Source: Massilia terrae (lineage in GTDB: Bacteria; Pseudomonadota; Gammaproteobacteria; Burkholderiales; Burkholderiaceae_D). From it: a stretch of DNA of 64,000 nt. A program made the position numbers and the translations under genes. The stretch lies in contig NZ_JANUGU010000004.1 of the NCBI RefSeq assembly GCF_024753145.1, forward strand, positions 62,001-126,000, in the 5' to 3' direction. Shown one piece after another: positions 19,197 to 28,907 of the stretch (position 1 is its first letter; each line of letters starts with the position of its first letter). The notes below the pieces were generated by a model. The model was given only the letters and a program-made list of their open reading frames with translations. It was not told the DNA's origin and searched no databases.

Positions 19197-20231
19197 ATGA
19201 AACTCCCCGACATCACTCCTACCGCCAACCCCACCCTCGCCGCCGCGCTCGACCAGGCCATCAACAACAAGACCAAGCCGCTTGGAAGCCTCGGCGCGCT
19301 GGAGCGGCTGGCCCGCCAGTTGGGCCTGATCCAGGGACGAACTGTCGTCACCATCGAGCATCCGGCCATCCTCGTCTTCGCCGGCGACCACGGCATCGTG
19401 GCCGAGGGCGTGTCGGCCTATCCGAAGGACGTGACCTGGCAGATGGTCGAGAACTTCCTCGCGGACGGCGCCGCCATCAACGTGTTCGCGCGCCAGAACG
19501 GCTGCGCCCTGCACGTGGTCGACGCTGGTGTCGACCACGATTTCGGCCCCCGCGAGCGCCTGCTGGACCGCAAGGTCGCAAACGGCACCCGCAATTTCGC
19601 CATCGAGCCGGCGATGAGCGCGGCGCAGTGCGCCGACGCGATGGTGCATGGCGCCGCGCTGGTCGCCGGCCTGCCCGGCAATGTGGTCGGCTTCGGCGAA
19701 ATGGGCATCGGGAACACCACCGCGGCCGCGGCGCTGATGCACAAGCTGACCGGCATCCCCGTGGCCGCTTGCGTCGGCGCCGGTACTGGCTTGACGCCGG
19801 ACGGCGTGCTGCACAAGCAGCGCGTGATCGAGGCGGCGGTGGAGCGCCATGCCGGCGTCGACGCACCGCTCGACGTGCTGGCGACCTTCGGCGGCCTGGA
19901 GATCGCGATGATGGCCGGCGCCATGCTGCAGGCCGCGTCGATGCGCAAGGTGCTGCTGATCGACGGCTTCATCGTCACCAGCGCGCTGCTGGCCGCCGCC
20001 CGCATCGCACCCGGCGTGCTCGATTACTGCGTGTTCGCGCACTGCTCGGACGAATCCGGCCACCGCCGCATGCTGGACGCGCTCGGCGCGACGCCGCTGC
20101 TGCAGCTCGGCCTGCGCCTCGGCGAAGGCACCGGCGCCGCGCTCGCCCTGCCGCTGCTGCATGCCGCCGCCAACTTCCTGGGCCAGATGGCGACCTTCGA
20201 GTCGGCCAGCGTCAGCGAAAAATCGGCGTGA
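19197..20231 (+). CDS. cobT: Nicotinate-nucleotide:dimethylbenzimidazole phosphoribosyltransferase
   Basis: CobT activates the lower ligand dimethylbenzimidazole to alpha-ribazole phosphate for nucleotide-loop assembly. The 344-residue length is normal for the family. Conserved blocks include KTKPLGSLG at the N-terminus, VFAGDHGIVAEGVSAYP, GFGEMGIGNTT and the C-terminal FAHCSDESGH and LGLRLGEGTGAAL, the last containing the catalytic Glu. A GAAGG lies about 10 nt before the ATG. The stop overlaps the cobS start by one base (TGATG). Confidence 0.97.
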   Translation: MKLPDITPTANPTLAAALDQAINNKTKPLGSLGALERLARQLGLIQGRTVVTIEHPAILVFAGDHGIVAEGVSAYPKDVTWQMVENFLADGAAINVFARQNGCALHVVDAGVDHDFGPRERLLDRKVANGTRNFAIEPAMSAAQCADAMVHGAALVAGLPGNVVGFGEMGIGNTTAAAALMHKLTGIPVAACVGAGTGLTPDGVLHKQRVIEAAVERHAGVDAPLDVLATFGGLEIAMMAGAMLQAASMRKVLLIDGFIVTSALLAAARIAPGVLDYCVFAHCSDESGHRRMLDALGATPLLQLGLRLGEGTGAALALPLLHAAANFLGQMATFESASVSEKSA

Positions 20232-21010
20232 TGCAGCAGATCCGCCTGTTCTTCATCGCGCTGCAGTTCTTCACGCGGCTGCCGATCCCGGCCTGGGTCG
20301 GCTTCGAAGCGGCCTGGCTGCAGCACGCCTCGCGCTACTTCCCGCTGGTCGGCTGCGTGGTCGGCGTGCTGGCCGCGGCCACCTACTTCGCCGCCTCGCT
20401 GGTGCTGCCGGCGCCGGTGGCGGCGGTGCTGTCGAGCGCGGCCTCGATCTACCTGACCGGGGCCTTCCACGAGGACGGCTTTGCCGACACCTGCGATGGG
20501 CTGGGCGGCGGCACCAGCCGCGAGCGGGTGCTGGAGATCATGAAGGACTCGCGCGTTGGCGCTTACGGCGCCATCGGCATCGTGTGCATGCTGGCGGCCA
20601 AGCTGTCGGCCCTGGCGATGCTGCCGCCACGCGTCGCGATTGCCGCGCTGCTGCTGGCCCATCCTCTGTCGCGCCTCGCCGCCACGGCGTTGATCTGGAA
20701 GCTGGACTACGTGCGCGGCGAAGGCAAGGCCAAGCCGCTGGCCCAGCACATGACGGGCGGCGAATTCGGCATCGCCGCCGCGACTTGCCTGCTGCCTGCC
20801 GCCGTGGTCCTGGCAAGCGGCTGGGTGCCGGCGGCTGCGGTGCTGGCGGCCGCGCTGGCCGCGATGCTGGCCGCGCTCTGGCTCGGGCGCAAGCTCGTGC
20901 GACGCATCGGCGGCTACACCGGCGACTGCCTCGGCGCCGTGCAGCAGCTGGCCGAAGTGGCGATCTACATCGCGCTGCTGGCCACGCTCGGGCACGGGGC
21001 GTGGGTGTGA
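20231..21010 (+). CDS. cobS: Adenosylcobinamide-GDP ribazoletransferase (cobalamin synthase)
   Basis: The 259-residue integral membrane protein joins adenosylcobinamide-GDP to alpha-ribazole (phosphate), the last assembly step of the nucleotide loop. It has the family N-terminus FFIALQFFTRLPIP, the acidic metal motif HEDGFADTCDGLGGG (residues about 78-92), and GYTGDCLGA near the C-terminus. Six or so hydrophobic segments follow. The ATG is used in TGATG overlap with cobT, and the TGA stop overlaps the GTG start of cobC. Confidence 0.95.
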   Translation: MQQIRLFFIALQFFTRLPIPAWVGFEAAWLQHASRYFPLVGCVVGVLAAATYFAASLVLPAPVAAVLSSAASIYLTGAFHEDGFADTCDGLGGGTSRERVLEIMKDSRVGAYGAIGIVCMLAAKLSALAMLPPRVAIAALLLAHPLSRLAATALIWKLDYVRGEGKAKPLAQHMTGGEFGIAAATCLLPAAVVLASGWVPAAAVLAAALAAMLAALWLGRKLVRRIGGYTGDCLGAVQQLAEVAIYIALLATLGHGAWV

Positions 21011-21552
21011 AGCTGCACCTGCTGCGCCATCCGCAGCCGGCCGTTGCGCCGGGCCTGTGCTACGGCGCCACCGACATGCCTGCGCTCGATTACGAGATCG
21101 AACGCGTGCACGCCGAACTGATCGCACGAGGACTGCCGGGCGCCCTCCCCGTTTTTTCGAGCCCGCTGCGGCGCTGCGCCGAGCTGGCGCAGCGCTTGCA
21201 GCCGCACGGCCCGCAGCTGGACGCGCGGCTGGCCGAAATGGATTTCGGCGCCTGGGAGATGCGTGCGTGGAGCGACATCCCGCGCGCCGAAGTCGACGCC
21301 TGGGCCGCGGACCTGTCCAACTATCGGCCGGGCGGTGGCGAAAACCTGCGCGAGGTGGCCGCGCGCGTCAATGGCTTCGCCAACGACCTGCTCCGCGCAG
21401 GTCACGCCGCGGCGCTGATCGTCTGCCATGCCGGCACCATTCGCCTGCTCACGGCCCTGTGCGCCGGCCTGCCGCTGGAACAAGCCGCAGCCACGCCGCA
21501 TCGCATCGGCTACGGCGAACTGGTCGTGCTCGAACGTCAACACAGGGTATAA
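21007..21552 (+). CDS. cobC: Alpha-ribazole phosphatase-like histidine phosphatase
   Basis: This 181-residue member of the histidine phosphatase superfamily has the phosphohistidine motif LRHPQP (RHP in place of the common RHG) at the N-terminus, a second arginine in FSSPLRRC, the conserved acidic MDFGAWE, and the second histidine in VCHAGTIR. In cobalamin synthesis CobC removes the phosphate from alpha-ribazole phosphate or adenosylcobalamin phosphate. The GTG at 21007 overlaps the cobS stop as GTGA; another GTG two codons earlier is possible. It ends only a few bases before the riboswitch and closes the first cob operon. Confidence 0.9.
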   Translation: MKLHLLRHPQPAVAPGLCYGATDMPALDYEIERVHAELIARGLPGALPVFSSPLRRCAELAQRLQPHGPQLDARLAEMDFGAWEMRAWSDIPRAEVDAWAADLSNYRPGGGENLREVAARVNGFANDLLRAGHAAALIVCHAGTIRLLTALCAGLPLEQAAATPHRIGYGELVVLERQHRV

Positions 21553-21557
21553 TCGCC

Positions 21558-21750
21558 CCGTTTTGGTGCTCGCGCCTGTGCTCACAGGTGCAGTTAAACG
21601 GGAAACACGGAGCCCCTCGGGCCAACGTGTGCTGCCCCCGCAACGGTAAGCAAGTGCCGCACGCTGTACGCGGCAATCGTCTTCTCACACCACTGTGCTT
21701 TTGCATGGGAAGGTCAGACGGCTACACTTGCCAGCCCGGATACCGGCCAA
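21558..21750 (+). ncRNA. Cobalamin riboswitch controlling btuB operon
   Basis: The class hallmarks occur in order in the 275-nt gap between cobC and btuB. There is an AAACGGGAAAC-type segment near 21595-21605, the B12 box core GCTGCCCCCGCAACGGTAA at 21631-21649, then CCACTGTG and GGGAAGGTCAGACG at 21690-21720, and a closing GCCAGCCCGGATACCGGCC at 21730-21748. The aptamer binds adenosyl- or methyl-cobalamin and normally shuts off the downstream gene. It points at btuB and, through it, at the overlapping cob genes behind. Confidence 0.95.
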
Positions 21751-21755
21751 AAGGT

Positions 21756-21773
21756 GGAAGCGCGTGCGCTTCC
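21756..21773 (+). promoter_or_regulatory. Hairpin in riboswitch expression platform
   Basis: A perfect 7-bp inverted repeat (GGAAGCG / CGCTTCC) with a 4-nt loop lies just behind the aptamer. No U-run follows, so it is not a canonical intrinsic terminator. It may be an anti-antisequestor or Rho-related element acting on btuB, whose ATG is 55 nt further on. Its function is inferred from position only. Confidence 0.45.
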
Positions 21774-21827
21774 GTTCAATCTGGTTGGCGGGGACGCCGG
21801 CCGGTTGTCAGCGACATCGAAACTGCC

Positions 21828-23666
21828 ATGAAATTTTCAATTACGCGGCCTACGGCCGTGCTGTCCGTCGCATGCGCCGTCGCCGCGCCTTGCGCCTTCG
21901 CCGATTCCACTCCCGATACCGTGATCGTCACCGCGGCCCGCATTCCGCAGAGCGCCGCCCAGGTCATCGCCGACACCACCGTGATCGGCGCCGAAGAAAT
22001 CGCCCGCTCGGGCGCCGGCTCGGTCGCCGACCTGCTGGGCCGCCAGCGCGGCATCGAGATCGTCCGCAACGGCGGCGCCGGTGCCAGCACCAGCGTGTTC
22101 CTGCGCGGCGCCAACAGCAACCAGGTGGTGGTGCTGGTCGATGGGGTGCGCATCGGCTCGTCCACCACGGGCGCGGCCAGCTGGAATGCGATCCCGCTGT
22201 CCATCATCGACCACATCGAAGTCGTCTACGGTCCCCTGAGTTCCCTGTACGGCGCCGATGCGATTGGCGGCGTGGTCCAGATCTTCACCAGGAAGAGCGA
22301 AGGCGCGCCGCAATTCGACGCCGGCGCCGGCGCGGGCACCTATGCCACCCGCCAGTACGACGCCAGCGTGCACGGATCGACCGCCGGCGCGCACGCCGTC
22401 AGCTATGCGTTCGGCGGGGCGCATGAGGAATCGCGCGGCTATTCGGCCACCCACCCGGGCGCCTTCGGCTACAACCCGGACGACGACGGCTATACCCGCA
22501 ACAGCGTCAATGGCCGCGCAGTTATCACCCTGGCCGACGGCGTCGAGGCCGGCGCCCAGTTCCTGCGCAGCCGCTTGAGGGCACAGTACGACAACGGCAG
22601 CGCCACCTTCGACGCCCGCAACATCCAGGACCTCGACAGCTATGCCGTGTTCCTCAACGGCCGCATGCTGCCGAACTGGCGCAGCAGCGTGCAGCTTGGC
22701 CGCTCCGAGGACAAGCTGGGCAGTCTTGGCAGCGCAAGCAGCGCCAGCCAGATCGACACACGCCAGGACGACTTCACCTGGCACAACACGATCAATGTGG
22801 GCCCGGATACGCTGCAGCTGCTATACGGCCACCGCAAGGAGCAAGTCGTCTCCAGCTCCAGCGCAGCACTCGGCCGCAGCCGCATCACCAACTCGTACGC
22901 GGCCTCGTACGATCTGCAGCGCGGCGACCACCTGCTCGACATCAGCGCGCGCAACGACGACTCGGAATACGGCTCGAAGACGACCGGCGCACTCGGCTAC
23001 GGCTACAGCTTCAGCCGCGCGTTGCGCGCCACCGCCAGCGTCGGCACCAGCTTCCGCGCACCGACCTTCAACGAGCTGTACTACCCGGGATACGGCCTCC
23101 CGGCCAACAAACCGGAAAAAGGCCGCAACGCCGAAGCGGGCCTGCGCTACCACGTGGCGGGCGCCGAACTGCAGGCGAACTACTACCGCAACCGCCTGAC
23201 CGACCTGCTGGTGACTGCGGTCCCCTGCCCGACCGGCGGCAGCAGCTGCGCCTACAACGTCAACCGCGCGCTGCTCGAAGGCTTGACGATGTCGGCCGCC
23301 ACGCACTTGTCGGGGCTGGCCCTGCGTGCCAATATCGACCTCCAGGACCCGCGCGACCAGACCACCGGCAAGCAGCTGGCGCGCCGTTCGCGCCGCCACG
23401 CCAGCGCAACCGCCGACTACAGCGCAGGCCAGTACGAGGCCGGCGCCGAATTGCAGCTCTCTGGCCAGCGCTTCGACGACGCCGCCAACACCAAGCGCCT
23501 GGGCGGCTACGGCCTCCTGAACCTGTACACCAGCTGGCGCTTCGCCCCCGACTGGTCGCTGCTGGTCCGGCTCGACAACGCCACCGCCAAGCGTTACGAG
23601 CTGGCGCGTTACTATGGCACCGCAGGCCGCAGTTGGTTCGCCGGCCTGCGCTACGGTATCCGCTAA
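21828..23666 (+). CDS. btuB: BtuB-type TonB-dependent corrinoid receptor
   Basis: The 612-residue outer-membrane receptor has a signal peptide (cleavage after about Ala25) and a TonB box DTVIVTA at 30-36, nearly that of E. coli BtuB. The plug domain has VADLLGRQRGIEIV and SVFLRGANSNQVVVLVDGVR, and the 22-strand barrel contains the TonB-receptor block GTSFRAPTFNELYYPG. The frame is open far upstream through the riboswitch, but the ATG at 21828 directly precedes the signal peptide. The C-terminus ends in RYGIR rather than the usual aromatic residue. Control by the riboswitch just upstream supports corrinoid specificity. Confidence 0.95.
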   Translation: MKFSITRPTAVLSVACAVAAPCAFADSTPDTVIVTAARIPQSAAQVIADTTVIGAEEIARSGAGSVADLLGRQRGIEIVRNGGAGASTSVFLRGANSNQVVVLVDGVRIGSSTTGAASWNAIPLSIIDHIEVVYGPLSSLYGADAIGGVVQIFTRKSEGAPQFDAGAGAGTYATRQYDASVHGSTAGAHAVSYAFGGAHEESRGYSATHPGAFGYNPDDDGYTRNSVNGRAVITLADGVEAGAQFLRSRLRAQYDNGSATFDARNIQDLDSYAVFLNGRMLPNWRSSVQLGRSEDKLGSLGSASSASQIDTRQDDFTWHNTINVGPDTLQLLYGHRKEQVVSSSSAALGRSRITNSYAASYDLQRGDHLLDISARNDDSEYGSKTTGALGYGYSFSRALRATASVGTSFRAPTFNELYYPGYGLPANKPEKGRNAEAGLRYHVAGAELQANYYRNRLTDLLVTAVPCPTGGSSCAYNVNRALLEGLTMSAATHLSGLALRANIDLQDPRDQTTGKQLARRSRRHASATADYSAGQYEAGAELQLSGQRFDDAANTKRLGGYGLLNLYTSWRFAPDWSLLVRLDNATAKRYELARYYGTAGRSWFAGLRYGIR

Positions 23667-23681
23667 CAGAGGAAAGTGCAC

Positions 23682-24287
23682 ATGATGACCGACCAGAACG
23701 AGCGCCACCGCCTGCGCATGGAACGCAAGAAGGCGATCATCGACGCGAAGATCGCTGCCGCCGATAAGAACATCGGTGTCATCATCGTCAACACCGGCAA
23801 CGGCAAGGGCAAGAGCTCGAGCGCCTTCGGCATGGCAGTGCGCGCGCTGGGCCATGGCGTGCAGGTCGGCGTGGTCCAGTTCATCAAGGGCGCGATGGCG
23901 ACCGGTGAGGAGCTGTTCCTGCGCCGCTTCCCCGAACAAGTGCGCTTCCACGCGATGGGCGAAGGCTACACCTGGGTGACCCAGGACCGCGAGCGCGACA
24001 TCGCCAGGGCGCAGCTGGCATGGGAACAGGCAAAGCTCTTCCTGTCAAATCCCGCCGTCGGGCTGGTGGTGCTGGATGAACTGAACATCGCGCTCAAGTA
24101 CCGCTACCTCGACGTGCACCAGGTGATCGCCGACCTGCTCGACCGTCCGGCCATGCAGCACGTGGTGGTGACCGGGCGCGCCGCGCCGCCGGAGCTGATC
24201 GAGGTTGCCGACACGGTCACCGAAATGAACGTGGTCAAGCATGCATTTGCGGCCGGCATCGCGGCGCAGGCAGGCACGGAATGGTGA
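23682..24287 (+). CDS. cobO: Cob(I)yrinic acid a,c-diamide adenosyltransferase
   Basis: This 201-residue CobA/CobO/BtuR-type ATP:corrinoid adenosyltransferase has the P-loop NTGNGKGKSSSAFG (about 37-50), QFIKGAM, and the Walker-B-like VVLDELNIAL. It attaches the adenosyl group to cobalt on incomplete or complete corrinoids. An AGAGGAA sequence precedes ATG 23682 by 7-8 nt; a second ATG follows immediately. Its stop overlaps the cobB start by 7 nt. Confidence 0.96.
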   Translation: MMTDQNERHRLRMERKKAIIDAKIAAADKNIGVIIVNTGNGKGKSSSAFGMAVRALGHGVQVGVVQFIKGAMATGEELFLRRFPEQVRFHAMGEGYTWVTQDRERDIARAQLAWEQAKLFLSNPAVGLVVLDELNIALKYRYLDVHQVIADLLDRPAMQHVVVTGRAAPPELIEVADTVTEMNVVKHAFAAGIAAQAGTEW

Positions 24288-25585
24288 ACGCGCATCCGGG
24301 TGCACGCATGGTGCTGGTCGCCGCCATCGCGTCCGGCCAGGGCAAGACCACCGTGACGGCGGCGCTGGCGCGGCGCCTGGCGCGCATGGGTCAGCGAGTG
24401 CGCGTGTTCAAGTGCGGGCCTGACTTCATCGACCCGATGTTGCTGGAACGCGCCAGCGGCGCGCCGGTGCACACCCTCGACTTGTGGATGACCGGCCCCG
24501 AGCAATGCCGCCAGCAGCTGGCGCAAGCCGCGCGCGAGGCCGACGTGGTGCTGATCGAGGGCGTGATGGGCCTGTACGACGGCCAGCCTTCGGCCGCAGA
24601 CCTGGCGCGCGAATTCGACCTGCCGGTGCTGGCCGTGATCGATGCTGCCGCGATGGCGCAAACCGCCGGCGCCGTGGTGTTGGGACTGCGTGACTACGGG
24701 CCGGTGCGGCTGGCCGGCGTGATCGCCAACCGTGTCGCCAGCGAAGGCCACGCGCGCATGGTGGCCGCATCGCTGCGCGAGGTGCCGCTGCTGGCGAACC
24801 TGCCGCCGCAGGCGCACTCGCTGCCGGAGCGGCATCTCGGCCTGGTGACGCCGGAAGAAGTCGGCGGCCTCGACGCGTTGCTGGACCAGTTGGCCGCCCA
24901 GCTGGTGCTCGACGAGGACGCCTGGAGCACGCTCGCGCCGCGCCTGCCCGACGCGGTGACGCCGGAGCCGATTCCGTCGCTGCTGGCCGGGAAGACGGTG
25001 GCGGTCGCGCGCGACGCTGCCTTTTGCTTCCTGTACCCCGCCAACCTCGATACCCTGCACGCCCTCGGGGCGCGCCTCGTCTTTTTCTCGCCGCTGGCCG
25101 ACGATCCGGTGCCGGCGGATGCCGACGCGGTCTACCTGCCTGGCGGTTATCCCGAACTGCATGGCGCCACGCTGGCGACGGCCGGACGCTGGCAGGTGTC
25201 GATTCGCGCCGCGCACCGCGCCGGCATTCCGATCCTGGCCGAATGCGGCGGCATGATGGCGATCGCCGAATCGATCACCGACCAGCAGGGCCATACCTGG
25301 GCCATGGCCGGGCTGCTGCCGGGGGCGGTGGCGATGCAGGCGCGCCTCGCCGGGCTCGGACCGCAATCGATGCCGACCGCCTCCGGCCCGCTGCGCGGCC
25401 ATACCTTCCATTACTCGCGCATGGCCACCACGCTGGCGCCGGCGGCCTGCACCAGCAAGTACCCAAGCGGCTCCGAGGGCGAAGCCGTGTACCGGCAGGG
25501 GGCGCTGACCGCTTCCTACTTCCACGCCTACTTCGCCTCCAATCCGCAAGCCGTGGCAGCGCTGCTGACGGGGCGGGCATGGTGA
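24281..25585 (+). CDS. cobB: Cobyrinate a,c-diamide synthase (CobB/CbiA)
   Basis: The 434-residue enzyme has an N-terminal dethiobiotin-synthetase-like ATPase domain (AIASGQGKTTVTAAL, about 15-29; FKCGPDFIDP) and a C-terminal class-I glutamine amidotransferase domain with the nucleophile Cys in ILAECGGMM. It amidates the a and c side chains of cobyrinic acid, or of the hydrogenobyrinic acid analogue. The start overlaps cobO and the stop overlaps cobU, each by 7 nt. Its presence implies that the cell handles early, un-amidated corrin acids even though no ring genes occur in this window. Confidence 0.95.
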   Translation: MVNAHPGARMVLVAAIASGQGKTTVTAALARRLARMGQRVRVFKCGPDFIDPMLLERASGAPVHTLDLWMTGPEQCRQQLAQAAREADVVLIEGVMGLYDGQPSAADLAREFDLPVLAVIDAAAMAQTAGAVVLGLRDYGPVRLAGVIANRVASEGHARMVAASLREVPLLANLPPQAHSLPERHLGLVTPEEVGGLDALLDQLAAQLVLDEDAWSTLAPRLPDAVTPEPIPSLLAGKTVAVARDAAFCFLYPANLDTLHALGARLVFFSPLADDPVPADADAVYLPGGYPELHGATLATAGRWQVSIRAAHRAGIPILAECGGMMAIAESITDQQGHTWAMAGLLPGAVAMQARLAGLGPQSMPTASGPLRGHTFHYSRMATTLAPAACTSKYPSGSEGEAVYRQGALTASYFHAYFASNPQAVAALLTGRAW

Positions 25586-26139
25586 GCCGCACCCTGCTGC
25601 TCGGCGGCGCGCGCTCCGGCAAGAGCGCGCTGGCCGAGCGCCTCGCTCGCGAATGCGGCAAGCAGGTGGTCTACCTGGCCACCGCGCACGCCGGCGATGG
25701 CGAAATGGCGGCCCGCATCGAACACCACCGCGCGCGCCGCCCGGCCGAATGGCAGACGGTCGAGGAAGCCACCGCGCTGGCGGACCGGCTGCGCGAACTG
25801 TGCGCGCCCGGGCGCATCGTGCTGGTCGACTGCCTGACCCTATGGCTCACCAACCTGATGTTCGCCGAAGGCCAGGTGTATCCCGAACTGGGGCCGGTGA
25901 CGCTGCCGGCGCTGTTCGCGCAGGAGCGCGCCGCGCTCCTCGACTGGCTCGACAATGCCGAGGGCGAAGTCATCTTCGTGTCCAATGAAGTCGGCATGGG
26001 CATCGTGCCGTTTGGCGCGGTTTCGCGCTGCTTCGCTGACGAAGCGGGCCGCCTGAACCAGGAAGTCGCCGCGCGCTGCGAGCGCGTGCTGTTCGTCGCC
26101 GCCGGCCTGCCGCTTGTCCTCAAAGGCCCTCCGTGCTGA
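25579..26139 (+). CDS. cobU: Adenosylcobinamide kinase/guanylyltransferase
   Basis: This 186-residue bifunctional CobU/CobP enzyme phosphorylates adenosylcobinamide and then transfers GMP to it. The P-loop [12 protein letters not shown] (9-20) is typical, followed by [23 protein letters not shown] with the guanylylated-histidine region, [11 protein letters not shown], and [12 protein letters not shown]. The ATG at 25579 overlaps the cobB stop and the gene ends inside the cbiB start, so translation is coupled on both sides. Confidence 0.95.
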   Translation: MVSRTLLLGGARSGKSALAERLARECGKQVVYLATAHAGDGEMAARIEHHRARRPAEWQTVEEATALADRLRELCAPGRIVLVDCLTLWLTNLMFAEGQVYPELGPVTLPALFAQERAALLDWLDNAEGEVIFVSNEVGMGIVPFGAVSRCFADEAGRLNQEVAARCERVLFVAAGLPLVLKGPPC

Positions 26140-27065
26140 GCGGACTATCGCTCGCCGAAACCGCCATCCTGCTGGCGGCTGGCGTCATCCTCGACCTGCT
26201 GCTGGGCGAGGCGCGGCGCTGGCATCCGCTGGTCGGCTTGGGCATGCTGGCCCAGTGGCTCGAACGGCGCCTGAACCGCGGCCGCGCACGCGTCGCGCGT
26301 GGTGCGGCGGCGTGGCTGCTCGCCGTCGTTCCGCTGACGGCGCTCGCATGCGCGCTGCGAGGCTGGGCGCTGCACGCGCTGGTGCTGTATCTCTGCCTTG
26401 GCCTGCGCAGCCTGCGCGACCACGCGCTGCCGATCCGCGCCGCGCTGGCGCAAGGCGACCTGCCGCGCGCGCGCTGGCTCACCTCGCGCATCGTCAGCCG
26501 CGACACGACACAGGCCAGCGAGCCGGAGCTGGCCCGGGCCGGCGCCGAATCGCTGCTGGAGAACGGCAACGACGCCGTGTTCGGCACGCTGTTCTGGTTC
26601 ATCGTCGCGGGCGGGCCGGGCGCCCTGCTGTTTCGCCTGTCGAACACGCTGGACGCGATGTGGGGCTATCGTAGCGAACGCTTCAACTTCTTCGGTCGCG
26701 CCGCAGCGCGCATCGACGACGTGCTGAACTACCTGCCGGCGCGCCTGACCGCACTGTCCTACGTCTTGCTGGCGGCGCCGGGCGGACGCCTGCGCGCCTG
26801 GCGCTGCTGGCGCAGCCAGGCGCGCGCGTGGAGCAGCCCGAATGCCGGCCCGGTCATGGCCAGCGGCGCCGGCGCGCTCGGCGTCACGCTTGGCGGCGCC
26901 GCAGTTTATGACGGCGAACTCGAAACGCGTCCGGTTCTCGGCGCCGGCCCGGCTGCGGCCGCACACGACATCCCGCGCGCGTGGACGCTGGTCTGGCACA
27001 CCACCCTGCTCTGGCTGGCCGTAGTGGCCACGGCCGCACTCGTGCATGGAGCGCTGCATGCTTGA
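26133..27065 (+). CDS. cbiB: Adenosylcobinamide-phosphate synthase CbiB/CobD-type
   Basis: The 310-residue membrane protein attaches (R)-1-amino-2-propanol phosphate, or threonine phosphate-derived material, to adenosylcobyric acid. Family blocks include the N-terminal [25 protein letters not shown], the [17 protein letters not shown] segment and [15 protein letters not shown]. Several hydrophobic helices span the protein. The GTG start at 26133 is preceded by AAAGG and overlaps the cobU stop by 7 nt. Confidence 0.94.
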   Translation: MLSGLSLAETAILLAAGVILDLLLGEARRWHPLVGLGMLAQWLERRLNRGRARVARGAAAWLLAVVPLTALACALRGWALHALVLYLCLGLRSLRDHALPIRAALAQGDLPRARWLTSRIVSRDTTQASEPELARAGAESLLENGNDAVFGTLFWFIVAGGPGALLFRLSNTLDAMWGYRSERFNFFGRAAARIDDVLNYLPARLTALSYVLLAAPGGRLRAWRCWRSQARAWSSPNAGPVMASGAGALGVTLGGAAVYDGELETRPVLGAGPAAAAHDIPRAWTLVWHTTLLWLAVVATAALVHGALHA

Positions 27066-28038
27066 ACACGGCGGCAACCTGCGCGACGCACAGCAGCGCT
27101 TCGGCGGCGATGACTGGATCGACCTGTCCACCGGCCTCAATCCGATCGGCTACCCGGCGCCGGCGCTGGCGCCCGACGCGTGGCAGCGCCTGCCGGAACC
27201 CGACCCCGCGCTGGTGCAAGCGGCCTGCGACTACTACGGCGCGCCGCACTTGCTGCCGGTGGCCGGCACCCAGGCGGCGATCCAGGCCCTGCCACGCTTG
27301 CGCGCGCCGTCGCGCATCGCCGTCGCCGCGCCGGGCTACGCGGAACACAGCCATCACTGGGCCCAGCACGGGCACAGCATGCGCCAGGTCCCGTACGCCA
27401 CGCTCGGTGCGGCGGTCGGCGACAGCGACGTGCTGGTGGTCTGCAATCCCAACAACCCGACCGGCGACACCGTCGCTCCCGCCCAGCTGATCGCATGGTG
27501 CGATGCCTTGGCAGCACGCGGCGGCTGGCTGGTAGTCGACGAAGCTTTCGGCGATACCGCGCCCGCATCGAGCGTGGCCGCACACGTTGGGCGACCCGGC
27601 CTCATCGTGCTGCGCTCGGTGGGCAAGTTCTTCGGTCTCGCCGGCCTGCGGCTGGGCTTCGCCGGCGCCGAGCCACGCCTGCTCGCGGCGCTGGCCGACG
27701 TGCTCGGCCCCTGGACCGTCAGCGGACCGGCGCAGCTGGTTGCGCTGGCGGCGCTGCGCGATCGCCCATGGCAGCAGGCCACCCAGGCACGGCTCGCGCG
27801 CGACGGCATGCGCATGCGCGCGCTGCTGGCCGCCCACGGGATCCACGCGTCCGGCACGCCGCTGTTTCATTGGTGGGCCAGCGTGCATCCGGAAGAATTT
27901 CACGAGCATATGGCGCGCCGCGCGATCTGGGTGCGCCTGTTCCGCGAGGCCGGGCGCGGTATCCGCATCGGCCTGCCGGCCCATGCGTGGCAGTGGAATC
28001 GGATCGAACAAGCACTACGGGATTGGGACCAAGGATGA
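27058..28038 (+). CDS. cobD: L-threonine-O-3-phosphate decarboxylase CobD
   Basis: The 326-residue PLP-dependent class I/II aminotransferase-fold enzyme makes the aminopropanol phosphate used by CbiB. It shows HGGN at the N-terminus, the CNPNNPTG motif, VVDEAF with the PLP-contacting aspartate, and the Schiff-base lysine in [15 protein letters not shown]. An ATG at 27046 is in frame, but the one at 27058 has a GGAG at the right distance and starts like family members. It overlaps cbiB by 8 nt and btuF by 4 nt. Confidence 0.93.
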   Translation: MLEHGGNLRDAQQRFGGDDWIDLSTGLNPIGYPAPALAPDAWQRLPEPDPALVQAACDYYGAPHLLPVAGTQAAIQALPRLRAPSRIAVAAPGYAEHSHHWAQHGHSMRQVPYATLGAAVGDSDVLVVCNPNNPTGDTVAPAQLIAWCDALAARGGWLVVDEAFGDTAPASSVAAHVGRPGLIVLRSVGKFFGLAGLRLGFAGAEPRLLAALADVLGPWTVSGPAQLVALAALRDRPWQQATQARLARDGMRMRALLAAHGIHASGTPLFHWWASVHPEEFHEHMARRAIWVRLFREAGRGIRIGLPAHAWQWNRIEQALRDWDQG

Positions 28039-28907
28039 AACGACTGTTCCTGCCGGCCATGCTGGCGGCGCCCCTGCTGGCCCACGCGGCCATCACGGTC
28101 AAGGATGACGACGGCGCCACCGTCACCCTGCAAAAGCCGGCGCTGCGCGTCATCTCGCTGGCCCCGCACATCACCGAGCTGCTGTTTGCCGCCGGCGGCG
28201 GCGACCACATCGTCGGCGCCGTCTCGTACAGCGACTTCCCGGAAGCGGCGAAGAAGATCCCGCGCATCGGCTCCAACATCGAACTCGACCTCGAACGCAT
28301 CATCGCGCTCAAGCCCGACCTGCTGGTGGTCTGGCGCCACGGGAATTCGGAACGGCAGATCGACGTGGTGCGCAGGCTCGGCGTGCCGGTCTTTCACAGC
28401 GAACCGCGCAAGCTGGATGACATCCCGGACAACCTGCTCAGGCTTGGACAGCTGATGGGGACGAGCGATGCGGCCAACAGCGCCGCGGCGGCATTGTCGG
28501 CCACACTGGCCGGCCTGCGCACGCGCTACGCGAACCGCCCGCCGGTACGCACCTTCTACCAGGTATGGGACAAGCCGCTGTACACGCTCAATGGCCAGCA
28601 CATCGTCAGCGACGCGCTGCGCCTGTGCGGCGGCGAAAACGTCTTCGCCAGCCTGGCGGTGACGGCCCCGGTGGTCAGCGTGGAAGGCGTGCTGCAGGCG
28701 AATCCGGAAGCCATCTTCGGCTCAGCGGAAAAGAGCTACGGCGGCATCGATATGTGGCGGCGGTACGGCGCCCTCACCGCGGTCCGCAACGACAACCTGT
28801 TCACGGTCGACGGCGATCTCCTCAACCGCGCCGGCCCGCGCATGATTGACGGCGCGGCCCAGCTGTGCGAAAAACTGGAACTGGCACGCAGCCACCGCCA
28901 CAAATGA
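28035..28907 (+). CDS. btuF: BtuF-type periplasmic corrinoid-binding protein
   Basis: The 290-residue substrate-binding protein has a Sec signal ([18 protein letters not shown]). Its class III cluster-A fold shows [17 protein letters not shown], the conserved GAVSYSDFP and LKPDLLVVW. It captures corrinoids in the periplasm for an ABC importer, but no btuC or btuD lies in this window. Its ATG overlaps the cobD stop and its stop overlaps the cobQ start (ATGA), so it is part of the same translationally coupled run. Confidence 0.92.
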   Translation: MKRLFLPAMLAAPLLAHAAITVKDDDGATVTLQKPALRVISLAPHITELLFAAGGGDHIVGAVSYSDFPEAAKKIPRIGSNIELDLERIIALKPDLLVVWRHGNSERQIDVVRRLGVPVFHSEPRKLDDIPDNLLRLGQLMGTSDAANSAAAALSATLAGLRTRYANRPPVRTFYQVWDKPLYTLNGQHIVSDALRLCGGENVFASLAVTAPVVSVEGVLQANPEAIFGSAEKSYGGIDMWRRYGALTAVRNDNLFTVDGDLLNRAGPRMIDGAAQLCEKLELARSHRHK

